Below are positions 18,162 to 25,873 of a stretch of 32,978 bases of DNA, piece after piece (positions within the stretch are counted from its first letter, which is position 1; each line of letters opens with the position of its first letter). Under the pieces are notes generated by a model. It was not told the origin of the DNA and made no database searches. It saw only the letters and a list, made by a program, of their open reading frames with translations. A program made the translations under genes and the position numbers. This stretch comes from an uncultured Erysipelotrichaceae bacterium (GTDB lineage Bacteria; Bacillota_I; Bacilli_A; Erysipelotrichales; Erysipelotrichaceae): the NCBI GenBank assembly GCA_949744505.1, contig CATJXY010000023.1:1-32978 (forward strand). Direction: 5' to 3'.

Positions 18162-19556
18162 ATGAAATTAGAATGTGAATGTTTTGCATTGGATGCAAAA
18201 GGAAGAGGACTTGTTCGAATTCAAGATAAAGTTCTTTCTATTTCAAATTTATTACCGGGTGAAAAAGCAATTCTCGAAATAAATCAGAAGAAGAATTTTA
18301 TTGATGCAAAAGTGATTGAAATTATTTCTGCAAGCAAGCATCGAGTCGAGCCGAGTTGTTCCCATTTTAGTCAATGTGGGGGGTGTCAACTTTTACATCT
18401 TGACTATAAAGCGCAACTTGATTTTAAGCGCAGACAACTTGTAAAATTATTTAAAAAAGAAGTGCAAATACCGGCTATTCTAGGTATGGAAGATCCAACT
18501 CGTTATCGCAATAAAGTTCATTCAACTTTTTCATTAAGTAAAAAAGGAAAAGTAATTAGCGGAATTTATGAAGAAAACAGTCATCATGTTGTGAATATCA
18601 GTACATGTATGATTCAAAACAAGGAAGCGGATATTATTATTGAAGCATTAAGGAAATGTTTGAATGATTTTAAGATCGAACCGTTTAATGAAGATACACA
18701 GACAGGATTTATTCGTCATGTTTTGATTCGAAAAGGGTTTGGAACATCACAAGTTTTAGTTGTTCTTGTTGTGGCAAATAAAGTTTTCTATGGGGTTAAT
18801 AATTTTGTTAAGGCATTTTTAAAACAATGTCCTATGATCACTTCTATTGTTATGAATATTAACGATAAAAAGACAAGCATGGTTTTAGGAAATGAAGAAA
18901 AAGTGCTTTATGGAAAAGGATATATTGAAGATAGTTGTCTTGGGATGAAATTCAAAATTTCCTCTTCTTCTTTTTATCAAGTCAATACAGTTCAAATGGA
19001 AAAACTCTATGCTCAAGCTTTAAAAATGGCATCAGTAAATAAAAATGATCGTGTGTTGGATGCGTATTGCGGAATAGGGACAATTACGTTATGTGCGGCA
19101 AAATTAGCAAAAGAAGTAATCGGTGTAGAATTGAATCGACAAGCGGTTCATGATGCAATTGATAATGCTAAAATGAATGAAATACATAATGTTCGCTTTA
19201 TATGCAGTGATGCTTCAAAATGGATGATCCAGAGTGCAGAAAATCATGAGAAATTTGATGTTGTCATCATGGATCCTCCGCGTAGTGGATCCGATTCTCG
19301 TTTTTTAAACGCCTGTTTGAAATTAAAGCCAAGAAAAATTATTTATATTTCATGTAATCCTGAAACACAAGTGCGCGATCTTGAAATTTTGAAGCGTAAT
19401 TATAAAATTCAATCTACACAGGGGGTTGATATGTTTCCGTTCACAACTGAGATTGAAAATATTTGTTTGTTGGTAAGAAAGACAAATAATGAGACCTATG
19501 AAGGGAAAAGATTTGATAGACTAAGGAGAAATGAAAAAAGGTCTAAAATAAAATAA
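18162..19556 (+). CDS. rlmD: 23S rRNA (uracil-5)-methyltransferase, RlmD/RumA type
   Basis: The 464-residue enzyme transfers a methyl group from S-adenosylmethionine to C5 of a uracil in 23S rRNA. A TRAM-like domain (about 1-57) precedes the iron-sulfur cysteines C66, C72, C75 and C149, seen in CSHFSQCGGC and STCMIQ. Methyltransferase motifs are DAYCGIGTITL, MDPPRSGSD and YISCNPETQVRDL, with the catalytic Cys at about 398. I place the start at the ATG at 18162, eight bases after GAGGA inside the end of tex; an in-frame TTG at 18147 lies too far upstream. Gram-positive members may methylate two uracils (RlmCD), so the exact substrate site is open. The C-terminus is basic. Confidence 0.9.
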   Translation: MKLECECFALDAKGRGLVRIQDKVLSISNLLPGEKAILEINQKKNFIDAKVIEIISASKHRVEPSCSHFSQCGGCQLLHLDYKAQLDFKRRQLVKLFKKEVQIPAILGMEDPTRYRNKVHSTFSLSKKGKVISGIYEENSHHVVNISTCMIQNKEADIIIEALRKCLNDFKIEPFNEDTQTGFIRHVLIRKGFGTSQVLVVLVVANKVFYGVNNFVKAFLKQCPMITSIVMNINDKKTSMVLGNEEKVLYGKGYIEDSCLGMKFKISSSSFYQVNTVQMEKLYAQALKMASVNKNDRVLDAYCGIGTITLCAAKLAKEVIGVELNRQAVHDAIDNAKMNEIHNVRFICSDASKWMIQSAENHEKFDVVIMDPPRSGSDSRFLNACLKLKPRKIIYISCNPETQVRDLEILKRNYKIQSTQGVDMFPFTTEIENICLLVRKTNNETYEGKRFDRLRRNEKRSKIK

Positions 19557-19592
19557 TGAGAATAAAATGATGAGGAAAGGACGACTGATATC

Positions 19593-20597
19593 ATGCGGAA
19601 GTTTCTCATCATTTTTATTTGCCTTTGTTCTTTTTCTTTTTTAGAAGTTAAAGCGCAAAGTTATATCGTTATTTCTTTGAATGATAATACTGTATTAGAG
19701 GAAGAAAACGCCCATGAAGTAGAAAGTGTTGCCTCCATATCAAAAGTGATGACAGCACTTGTTGCGCTTGAAAATGGTAATTTTTCTGATGTTTGGGAGG
19801 TGGGCGATGAAATTTATAATGAGGGTGGAATCAATATTTATTTAACAGTAGGACAAAAAGTAAATATGAAGGATTTGATGTATGGCATGATGCTAAGAAG
19901 CGGATGCGATGCAGCCAATGCAATTGCTTATCGAGTAGGTGGAGATATTGAGACGTTTGTTGCAATGATGAATGAAAAAGCACAAGAATTAGGGATGCTA
20001 GATACAGAATTTCATAATCCAACCGGTTTAGATGTTGTTGAAGAAGGAAATTATTCAACTGCATACGATATGGCACTATGTATGGCAGCGGCAATGAAAA
20101 ATGAAACATTCCGTGAAATCGTATCCACACAAGACTATACGAGCGAATGGGGATCAAGATGGAAAAACAGTAACAAATTACTTGAAGATTTTGCGTTTTG
20201 CACAGGTGGAAAAACCGGGTATACAAAAAAGGCAGGAAATACATTGGTTAGTGCCGCTGCTTATCAAGGAGCAGAATACATTATTGTTACATTACAAATA
20301 CCTGATCGGTATGAATTTCATAAAGAAAAATATACTCAAATCATGAATGACTATAAACTTTATACGATTTTAGATGCACAGTTCTTTGAATTAGAGGGTT
20401 ATAAAATTACAATTGATGAACCGTTTCAAATTTGTGCGAATCAACAGATGATAAATGAAGGAGAATTTATAGCTTATTTAGATAGAGATAGTTCTCAATA
20501 TGTTGTGGAATATAATTACAAAGATATTCAAATTATAAAAACATATAGTGCTGAAAAAATAAAAAAGAAAATCTGTTTCTGGAGGTTTTGTCTATGA
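19593..20597 (+). CDS. D-alanyl-D-alanine carboxypeptidase (S11, low-molecular-weight PBP)
   Basis: The 334-residue protein has a signal peptide (about 1-21, ending EVKA). The active-site SxxK occurs in ASISKVMTALVAL (Ser at about 49-52). The second motif reads SGCDAAN, so the usual SxN Asn is Cys. The KTG motif is in TGGKTGYTKKAGNT. The enzyme would remove the terminal D-Ala of peptidoglycan stem peptides outside the membrane. It is shorter than B. subtilis DacA or DacF. The C-terminus ends in a short basic and aromatic stretch that could sit at the membrane. It overlaps spmA by four bases (ATGA). The order dac-spmA-spmB resembles the dacB-spmA-spmB sporulation locus of B. subtilis. Confidence 0.88.
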   Translation: MRKFLIIFICLCSFSFLEVKAQSYIVISLNDNTVLEEENAHEVESVASISKVMTALVALENGNFSDVWEVGDEIYNEGGINIYLTVGQKVNMKDLMYGMMLRSGCDAANAIAYRVGGDIETFVAMMNEKAQELGMLDTEFHNPTGLDVVEEGNYSTAYDMALCMAAAMKNETFREIVSTQDYTSEWGSRWKNSNKLLEDFAFCTGGKTGYTKKAGNTLVSAAAYQGAEYIIVTLQIPDRYEFHKEKYTQIMNDYKLYTILDAQFFELEGYKITIDEPFQICANQQMINEGEFIAYLDRDSSQYVVEYNYKDIQIIKTYSAEKIKKKICFWRFCL

Positions 20598-21169
20598 GTA
20601 AAATATGGAGTTTTATGATTCTCATTTCTTTATTTGTTGGAATTGGCAGTGGTCGTATTACCTCTTTAAATCAGGTTTTAGTTTCTGTGGGACAAGAAAC
20701 ACTTGATTTTGCTTTGCCGATGATGGCATCTACTTGTTTTTTCAGTGGAGTCATGTATGTTGCTAAAGAGGGGGGATTAATGAGTGCCCTTGAAAAATTA
20801 CTTCGTCCTTTTTTTAGATTGATTTTACCAGATTTGAAAAATAATCCGGAAGCCCTTCAATATATCAGTGCTAATATTGTCATCAATATGTTTGGATTAG
20901 GGTTTGCGGCGACTCCAAGTGGATTAAAGGCAATGCAGCTCATGCAAAAAGATAACCCGAAAAAAGATACAGCAACTCGGTCCATGATTACATTTCTTGT
21001 CTTAAATACAGCCGGAGTGACAATTCTTTCTACGATGATCGTTTCTTTAAGAGCTCAATTTAATGCAGTCATACCAACGGATTATATGCCATATGCAATC
21101 ATTGCGACAACTTGTGCATGTATTGCCGGATTGCTCATGGATAGGTGGTGTAATTATCGTGGCAAGTGA
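20594..21169 (+). CDS. spmA: spore maturation protein A-like membrane protein
   Basis: The protein of about 191 residues is strongly hydrophobic and matches the SpmA half of the nucleoside-recognition (Gate) family: FALPMMASTCFFSGVMYVAKEGG, LLRPFFRLILPDL, NIVINMFGLGFAATPSGLKAMQLMQ and FLVLNTAGVTIL. I choose the ATG at 20594 because GGAGG at 20581-20585 is eight bases upstream; a TTG at 20588 would be only two bases from it. It overlaps both neighbours. In B. subtilis SpmA and SpmB are needed for spore core dehydration, but homologues also exist in bacteria that do not sporulate, where the role is unclear. Confidence 0.88.
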   Translation: MSKIWSFMILISLFVGIGSGRITSLNQVLVSVGQETLDFALPMMASTCFFSGVMYVAKEGGLMSALEKLLRPFFRLILPDLKNNPEALQYISANIVINMFGLGFAATPSGLKAMQLMQKDNPKKDTATRSMITFLVLNTAGVTILSTMIVSLRAQFNAVIPTDYMPYAIIATTCACIAGLLMDRWCNYRGK

Positions 21170-21668
21170 AATTATTTTACCGGCATTGGTTATTTTGATC
21201 TTTGTTGTTGCGTTAATTAAAAAAGTAGATGCATATGAAGCATTTATCAGTGGATGTAAAGAAGGATTAGGCTTGTTTGTTAATGTTTTTTCCAGTCTTT
21301 TAGCGATGATGCTTTCTATTTCGCTTTTAAGGGAATCAGGAGTATTTGATATTTTGTCTGATTTTATTTGCAAGATATTTCCTTCGATTCCCGCTCCTAT
21401 TTTTCCTCTCGTTATGTTTCGCCCTATATCCGGAAGTGCATCTTTAGCAATTTTAATTGATATTTTTAAGAATTTCGGTCCGGATTCATTGGCCGGGAAA
21501 ATGGCAAGTGTTATTCAAGGATCAACAGATACGACGTTATATGTCATTACATTATACTTTTCAACCGTAGGAATTAAAAAAATTAAAAACAGTTTGTGGA
21601 TTGGTTTATTTGCGGATTTTGTCGGGATTACATTGGGAATCTTATTGACCTTAAAGTTCATGTCTTAA
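21159..21668 (+). CDS. spmB: spore maturation protein B-like membrane protein
   Basis: The protein of about 169 residues has SpmB landmarks: ASEIILPALVILIFVVALIKKVDAYEAFISGCKEGL, MLSISLLRESG, FPLVMFRPISGSASLAIL and VIQGSTDTTLYVITLYFSTVGIKK. I start it at the GTG at 21159, which gives a normal SpmB N-terminus, with AGGTGG about ten bases upstream; it then overlaps spmA by 11 bases. A longer reading frame from 21063 would add 32 residues that lie over spmA and look unrelated to the family. SpmA and SpmB probably work as one membrane complex. Confidence 0.88.
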   Translation: MASEIILPALVILIFVVALIKKVDAYEAFISGCKEGLGLFVNVFSSLLAMMLSISLLRESGVFDILSDFICKIFPSIPAPIFPLVMFRPISGSASLAILIDIFKNFGPDSLAGKMASVIQGSTDTTLYVITLYFSTVGIKKIKNSLWIGLFADFVGITLGILLTLKFMS

Positions 21669-21727
21669 AAGACTGGCATAAAAGTTGAAACACTGGTAAA
21701 ATAAAGAAATGAAATGAGGAATCAGTT

Positions 21728-22459
21728 ATGGAAAGATTACAGAAAGTCATTGCTGCCAGTGGAATCACATCGAGGCGCAAAGCGGAAGAGATGATTGTTG
21801 CGGGAAGAGTTTGTGTCAATGGTCAAATTATTCATGAATTGGGATATAAGGTAAAAAAGGGTGATCAGATCGAGGTCGACGGAAAACTGATCAATAAAGA
21901 AAATAAAGTTTATTATGTGATCAATAAACCGAAAAAAACATTGTGTACACTCAATGATGAACATGGCAGAAATATGGTAACAGATTTGATTCAATGTTCG
22001 GAACGAATTTATCCGGTTGGAAGATTGGATTATGATACGACAGGGCTTCTTGTATGTACGAATGATGGTGATTTTGCAAATTGTCTTGTTCATCCACGGT
22101 ATCATATTCCCAAAACTTATGATGGGGTTTTAGATGGGATTTTAACTACAGAGCAAATTAAGATGATTGAAAGCGGAGTTGTGTTGGATGATGGAATCAA
22201 AACACTTCCTTGTAAGTTAACAGTTACAAGTAAGAATTTTGAGAGAAACATGATGAACTTTACAATTGTAATCAAAGAAGGCAGAAATCGTCAAATCAAA
22301 CGAATGATGGAGGTATATGGATTAAACGTAGTCAGATTACATCGTCGTAAATTGGGATTTTTGACTGTAAATGATTTGAATATTGGAGAATATCGTTTAT
22401 TAAAACCTTATGAAGTAAAACGTCTTCGTCGTTTAGCAGAAGAGGGAAGAGAAAAGTAA
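21728..22459 (+). CDS. rluB: RluB-type rRNA pseudouridine synthase
   Basis: The 243-residue protein has an N-terminal S4 RNA-binding domain (about 1-60, RLQKVIAASGITSRRKAEEMI, GRVCVNG) and a RsuA/RluB/E/F catalytic domain with VGRLDYDTTGLLVCTNDGDFAN, whose Asp in GRLDYDTTG is the catalytic residue. KEGRNRQIKRMMEVYG is the typical late motif. It would isomerise a uridine in 23S rRNA, by analogy with RluB near position 2605 of E. coli. In B. subtilis rluB also follows the spmA-spmB genes, so the order is conserved. It starts 59 bases after spmB, with GAGGAA upstream. It could share that transcript or have its own weak promoter. Confidence 0.88.
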   Translation: MERLQKVIAASGITSRRKAEEMIVAGRVCVNGQIIHELGYKVKKGDQIEVDGKLINKENKVYYVINKPKKTLCTLNDEHGRNMVTDLIQCSERIYPVGRLDYDTTGLLVCTNDGDFANCLVHPRYHIPKTYDGVLDGILTTEQIKMIESGVVLDDGIKTLPCKLTVTSKNFERNMMNFTIVIKEGRNRQIKRMMEVYGLNVVRLHRRKLGFLTVNDLNIGEYRLLKPYEVKRLRRLAEEGREK

Positions 22460-22480
22460 GCATAAAATGAAATAAATGAT

Positions 22481-22508
22481 TTGCCTTTAAAAAAGTCTGT
22501 GATATAAT
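22481..22508 (+). promoter_or_regulatory. promoter of the pyrimidine operon
   Basis: TTGCCT at 22481-22486 is followed after 16 bases by a perfect TATAAT at 22503-22508. TG plus one base precedes the -10, forming an extended -10. Transcription would begin near 22515, just before the attenuator. Confidence 0.75.
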
Positions 22509-22514
22509 AGTTGT

Positions 22515-22605
22515 GGCTTTAAGTTAGTGCAGAGACGCTAAGAAGGAAAATCGAACTTTTTAATAGTACCAACACCTTCAAAGTATCTCTTTGAAGGTTT
22601 TTATT
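22515..22605 (+). promoter_or_regulatory. PyrR-type transcription attenuator of the pyr operon
   Basis: AGTG-CAGAGA-CGCT at 22526-22539 matches the PyrR binding-loop consensus ARUC-CNGNGA-GGYU. The hexaloop fits exactly, and the closing C-G pair is replaced by G-C, a compensatory change. Outer TT/AA pairs extend the stem (22524-22541). A terminator follows: ACCTTCAAAG at 22574-22583 and CTTTGAAGGT at 22589-22598, then T5. GAAGG at 22542-22546, just after the anti-antiterminator stem, can pair with CCTTC at 22575-22579, giving a possible though short antiterminator. With UMP or UTP present, PyrR would stabilise the first hairpin and so allow termination. pyrR itself is not in the window. Confidence 0.7.
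22574..22603 (+). terminator. terminator hairpin of the pyr attenuator
   Basis: A ten-base perfect stem (22574-22583 with 22589-22598), a five-base loop TATCT and a T tract. It sits upstream of pyrB within the same transcript, which identifies it as an attenuator rather than the end of the rluB unit alone. Confidence 0.85.
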
Positions 22606-22625
22606 ATGTTGAAGGAGGGCAAAGT

Positions 22626-23498
22626 ATGGAAAACCTATTGAATCTAAAGAGTTGCAGCATTGAAGAAATTATGAGTCTTTTACAGGAAGCAGAGAAATGC
22701 AGACAAGGAAATTATATGGATAGTTTGAAAGGGAAAATCGTTGCAAACCTATTTTTTGAACCATCAACAAGAACACAATACAGTTTTAATACAGCAGAAG
22801 AAAAATTAGGGTGTAAAGTAATTAATTTCAATGCATCCTCAAGTAGTATGCAAAAGGGAGAAAGCTTTTATGATACAGTTAAGACATTTTCTAGTTTTCA
22901 AGTGGATGCAATTGTAATACGAAGCAGTGAAAATGAGTATTATAAGCAATTATTGGGAAAAATTAAGACTCCGATCTTGAATGCCGGAGATGGGACAAAA
23001 GATCATCCAACTCAAAGTTTACTGGATTTATTGACGATTTATCAGGAATTCCATCATTTTGAAGGATTAAAAATTGCAGTTGTAGGAGATATCAAGCATT
23101 CGCGTGTAGCTCATTCAAATATTGAAATTATGGAACGTTTAGGAATGGATGTATATTGTAGTGGACCGCAAGAGTTTAAAGATGAAGAGTATCGATACAT
23201 AGAATTTGAAAAAGCAGTGGAAGAGATGGATATTATTATGTTACTTCGTGTTCAACATGAGCGGCATGAACAAGCAATGAAGATCAGTAAAGAAGAATAT
23301 CATCAACAATATGGATTGACGATGGAGCGTGTAAATAAGATGAAAAAAAATGCAATCATCATGCATCCGGCACCATTTAATCGTAATGTCGAAATTGCTG
23401 ATGATGTGGTTGAATGTGAAAAAAGTAGGATTTTTAAACAAATTGAAAATGGTGTCTTTGTAAGAATGGCAGCACTTAGAAGATCAATGAGAGGTTAA
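22626..23498 (+). CDS. pyrB: aspartate carbamoyltransferase catalytic subunit
   Basis: The 290-residue enzyme joins carbamoyl phosphate and L-aspartate to carbamoyl aspartate, the committed step of pyrimidine synthesis. FEPSTRTQYSF holds the S47-T48-R49-T50 carbamoyl-phosphate loop. QKGESFYDTVKT carries the conserved Lys region. DHPTQSLLDL has H127-P-T-Q130, and MHPAPFNRNVEI is the late MHPxPxNR motif. It is slightly shorter than the usual 300-310 residues, and no regulatory subunit (pyrI) is present nearby, as is usual in many Firmicutes. AAGGAGGG precedes the ATG. It is the first gene after the PyrR-type leader; pyrC begins two bases after its stop. Confidence 0.95.
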   Translation: MENLLNLKSCSIEEIMSLLQEAEKCRQGNYMDSLKGKIVANLFFEPSTRTQYSFNTAEEKLGCKVINFNASSSSMQKGESFYDTVKTFSSFQVDAIVIRSSENEYYKQLLGKIKTPILNAGDGTKDHPTQSLLDLLTIYQEFHHFEGLKIAVVGDIKHSRVAHSNIEIMERLGMDVYCSGPQEFKDEEYRYIEFEKAVEEMDIIMLLRVQHERHEQAMKISKEEYHQQYGLTMERVNKMKKNAIIMHPAPFNRNVEIADDVVECEKSRIFKQIENGVFVRMAALRRSMRG

Positions 23499-23500
23499 AT

Positions 23501-24772
23501 ATGAGTTTGCTAATAAAAAATGCCGAAGTCTATTTCAATGAAAGAATATCAAAAAAAGATGTATTCATAAATGATAAAGGAATTGTCAGTGTAGCAGATA
23601 GTTTGGATGTACCCTCTGCCAATGAAGTCATGGATGGAACAGGATATTTAATATCACCCGGACTGATCGATCCGCACGTGCATTTGCGAGAGCCGGGATT
23701 TGAATACAAGGAAACGATTAGATCTGGGAGTGAGGCTGCAGCAAGAGGGGGATTTACAACCGTTTTGGCAATGCCAAATTTAAATCCGGTACCGGATAAT
23801 GTGGAAAATTTAAAGAAAGAATTAGCTTTGATTGAAAAAGATGCTTGTATCAAAGTAATTCCATATGGTTCTATTACCCAAAAACAAGAAGGAAAAAAAT
23901 TGAGTCCGATTGCATCGATGAGTGAATTTACTTTTTGTTTTAGTGATGATGGAAAAGGGGTTCAAAAAGAAGAGATGATGCTGGAAGCGATGAAGGAAGT
24001 TGCCCATCATAACTGTTTAATTGCTGCTCATTGTGAAGATGAGAGTTTGATAAAAAAAGGAGCCTGTATTCATGACGGATATAAAGCAGATGAAATGAAT
24101 TTAATCGGAATAAGCAGTGAAAGTGAAACAAATCAAATTGAAAGAGATTGTAGATTGGCTTTAGCAAGTGGATGTCAATATCATGTCTGTCATGTTTCTT
24201 GTAAAGAGTCCTTAACCGTTATTCGTGATTATAAAAATCATGGAGCAAACATAACTTGTGAGGTAACACCTCATCACTTGCTTCTTTGTGAAGATGATAT
24301 TCATGAAGATGATGGTAAATTTAAAATGAATCCACCGCTTCGTACCCGTGAAGACAAGCAAGCACTTATTGATGGCCTTTTGGATGGAACGATCGATATG
24401 ATTGCGACAGATCATGCACCTCATTCAGAAGAAGAAAAAAGTAAAGGATTACAAGGAAGCTCCATGGGGATTGTCGGATTAGAAACTGCGTTTCCAATGA
24501 TTTATACCCATTTGGTTCGGCCTAATATCATTTCACTTAAAATGTGTTTGGAATTGATGAGCAGTCGCTGTGCTGAAGTTTTTGGATTAGATGGTGGAGC
24601 AATCGAAGATGGTTCTTTAGCAAATTTAGCTATTTTCGACTTAAATCATTCAACCAGGATTGATCCTGATAAATTTAAGTCAAAGGGACATTGTACTCCA
24701 TTTGCCTATCAAGAAGCTTATGGAGAATGTGTGATGACTTTTTATCGCGGAAAGTGTGTTTACAGGAGGTAA
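23501..24772 (+). CDS. pyrC: dihydroorotase
   Basis: The 423-residue zinc amidohydrolase closes carbamoyl aspartate to dihydroorotate. It is of the long (class I) type typical of Firmicutes. DPHVHLREPG has the metal ligands H59 and H61 plus the substrate Arg. ARGGFTTVLAMPNLNP, AHCEDES, CHVSCKES and ATDHAPHSEEEKSKG follow, the last holding the catalytic Asp at about 304. GSLANLAIFDL is the C-terminal beta-domain return. The start lies two bases after pyrB, and the SD is GAGAGG inside the pyrB end. The next gene, carA, starts four bases after its stop. Confidence 0.95.
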   Translation: MSLLIKNAEVYFNERISKKDVFINDKGIVSVADSLDVPSANEVMDGTGYLISPGLIDPHVHLREPGFEYKETIRSGSEAAARGGFTTVLAMPNLNPVPDNVENLKKELALIEKDACIKVIPYGSITQKQEGKKLSPIASMSEFTFCFSDDGKGVQKEEMMLEAMKEVAHHNCLIAAHCEDESLIKKGACIHDGYKADEMNLIGISSESETNQIERDCRLALASGCQYHVCHVSCKESLTVIRDYKNHGANITCEVTPHHLLLCEDDIHEDDGKFKMNPPLRTREDKQALIDGLLDGTIDMIATDHAPHSEEEKSKGLQGSSMGIVGLETAFPMIYTHLVRPNIISLKMCLELMSSRCAEVFGLDGGAIEDGSLANLAIFDLNHSTRIDPDKFKSKGHCTPFAYQEAYGECVMTFYRGKCVYRR

Positions 24773-24775
24773 TAT

Positions 24776-25873
24776 ATGGATCGTAAGATTATTTTAGAAA
24801 ATGGCATCGAAATGGTTGGAAAAGGTTTTGGCGCAGACTGCGATGCCATTCATGAACTTGTTTTTAATACATCCATGGTTGGTTATCAAGAGGTTATGTC
24901 TGATCCATCTTATACGGATCAAATCGTTGTGATGACATATCCGTTGATTGGAAATTATGGTGTGACTGATGAAGACTATGAATCTAAGAACTATTCAATT
25001 GGTGGATTCATTGTCAGAGAATATAATGATAAACCATCTAATTTCCGCTATACAAAAACGTTTTCTCAAGTATTAGAGGAAAACAATATACCGGGAATTT
25101 GTCAAATTGATACCCGTAAATTAACAAGAATCATTCGAAATGAAGGAAGTCAGAAAGTTCTGATTACAGATATAAATACCTCCTTGGAAGAAGGGTTGAG
25201 ACGAATTCATGAGCATGTAACTCGTCATGATCAAGTTCAAAGAGTTTCTTCTAAGAAAATTTGGTATTCCAGAACGGCTAATCCACAATATCATGTTGTA
25301 GCAGTAGATTGCGGAATTAAGTTAAATATCATCAGAAAGCTCAATGAAAAAGGATGCAATGTAACAGTCGTTCCCTATGATACTCCTTATTCTGTTATTC
25401 GTGAAATGAATCCGGATGGTTTATTTTTATCAAATGGACCGGGAAATCCCGAGGATGTTCATCCTGTAATTCAGCTCGTAAAAGAAGCTCAAGGAAAACT
25501 TCCGATTTTCGGAATATGCTTAGGTCATCAAATGATTGCTTTAGCAAACGGATTACATACTTATAAAATGAAATTTGGGCATCGAGGGGGAAACCATCCG
25601 GTTAAAAATTTATTAAACGGAAAAATAGAAATCACATCACAAAATCATAGTTATGCAGTTGATGCTTCCGGTAGACATGATCCTGCTCTTGAGTTTACTC
25701 ATATTAATTTACTGGATCAAACAGTAGAAGGGTTACAGATAGAAAATCAAACTTTGTTCTCTGTTCAATATCATCCGGAAAGTGCTCCGGGGCCACAGGA
25801 CAGTTCTTATCTTTTTGATAAGTTTATAGAGAATATGCAACGTTTCAAAAAGGGAGGGAAAGTAAATGGCTAA
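24776..25873 (+). CDS. carA: carbamoyl-phosphate synthase small (glutaminase) subunit
   Basis: The 365-residue subunit releases ammonia from glutamine and passes it to CarB. The N-terminal domain (about 1-170) includes [21 protein letters not shown]. The class I glutaminase domain follows: [10 protein letters not shown], then FGICLGHQ with the nucleophile C248, and [12 protein letters not shown] with H333 and E335. All catalytic residues are intact. AGGAGG at the end of pyrC is the ribosome binding site. It overlaps carB by eight bases, suggesting coupled translation and equal amounts of the two subunits. Confidence 0.95.
   Translation: MDRKIILENGIEMVGKGFGADCDAIHELVFNTSMVGYQEVMSDPSYTDQIVVMTYPLIGNYGVTDEDYESKNYSIGGFIVREYNDKPSNFRYTKTFSQVLEENNIPGICQIDTRKLTRIIRNEGSQKVLITDINTSLEEGLRRIHEHVTRHDQVQRVSSKKIWYSRTANPQYHVVAVDCGIKLNIIRKLNEKGCNVTVVPYDTPYSVIREMNPDGLFLSNGPGNPEDVHPVIQLVKEAQGKLPIFGICLGHQMIALANGLHTYKMKFGHRGGNHPVKNLLNGKIEITSQNHSYAVDASGRHDPALEFTHINLLDQTVEGLQIENQTLFSVQYHPESAPGPQDSSYLFDKFIENMQRFKKGGKVNG

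Noticed and set aside
19831-20244. 137-codon minus-strand frame opposite the carboxypeptidase gene
   Set aside because: It is a shadow of a well-supported S11 gene, with no ribosome binding site or recognisable protein features.
21063-21158. N-terminal extension of spmB from 21063
   Set aside because: These 32 codons lie over the end of spmA, do not resemble SpmB and have no ribosome binding site.
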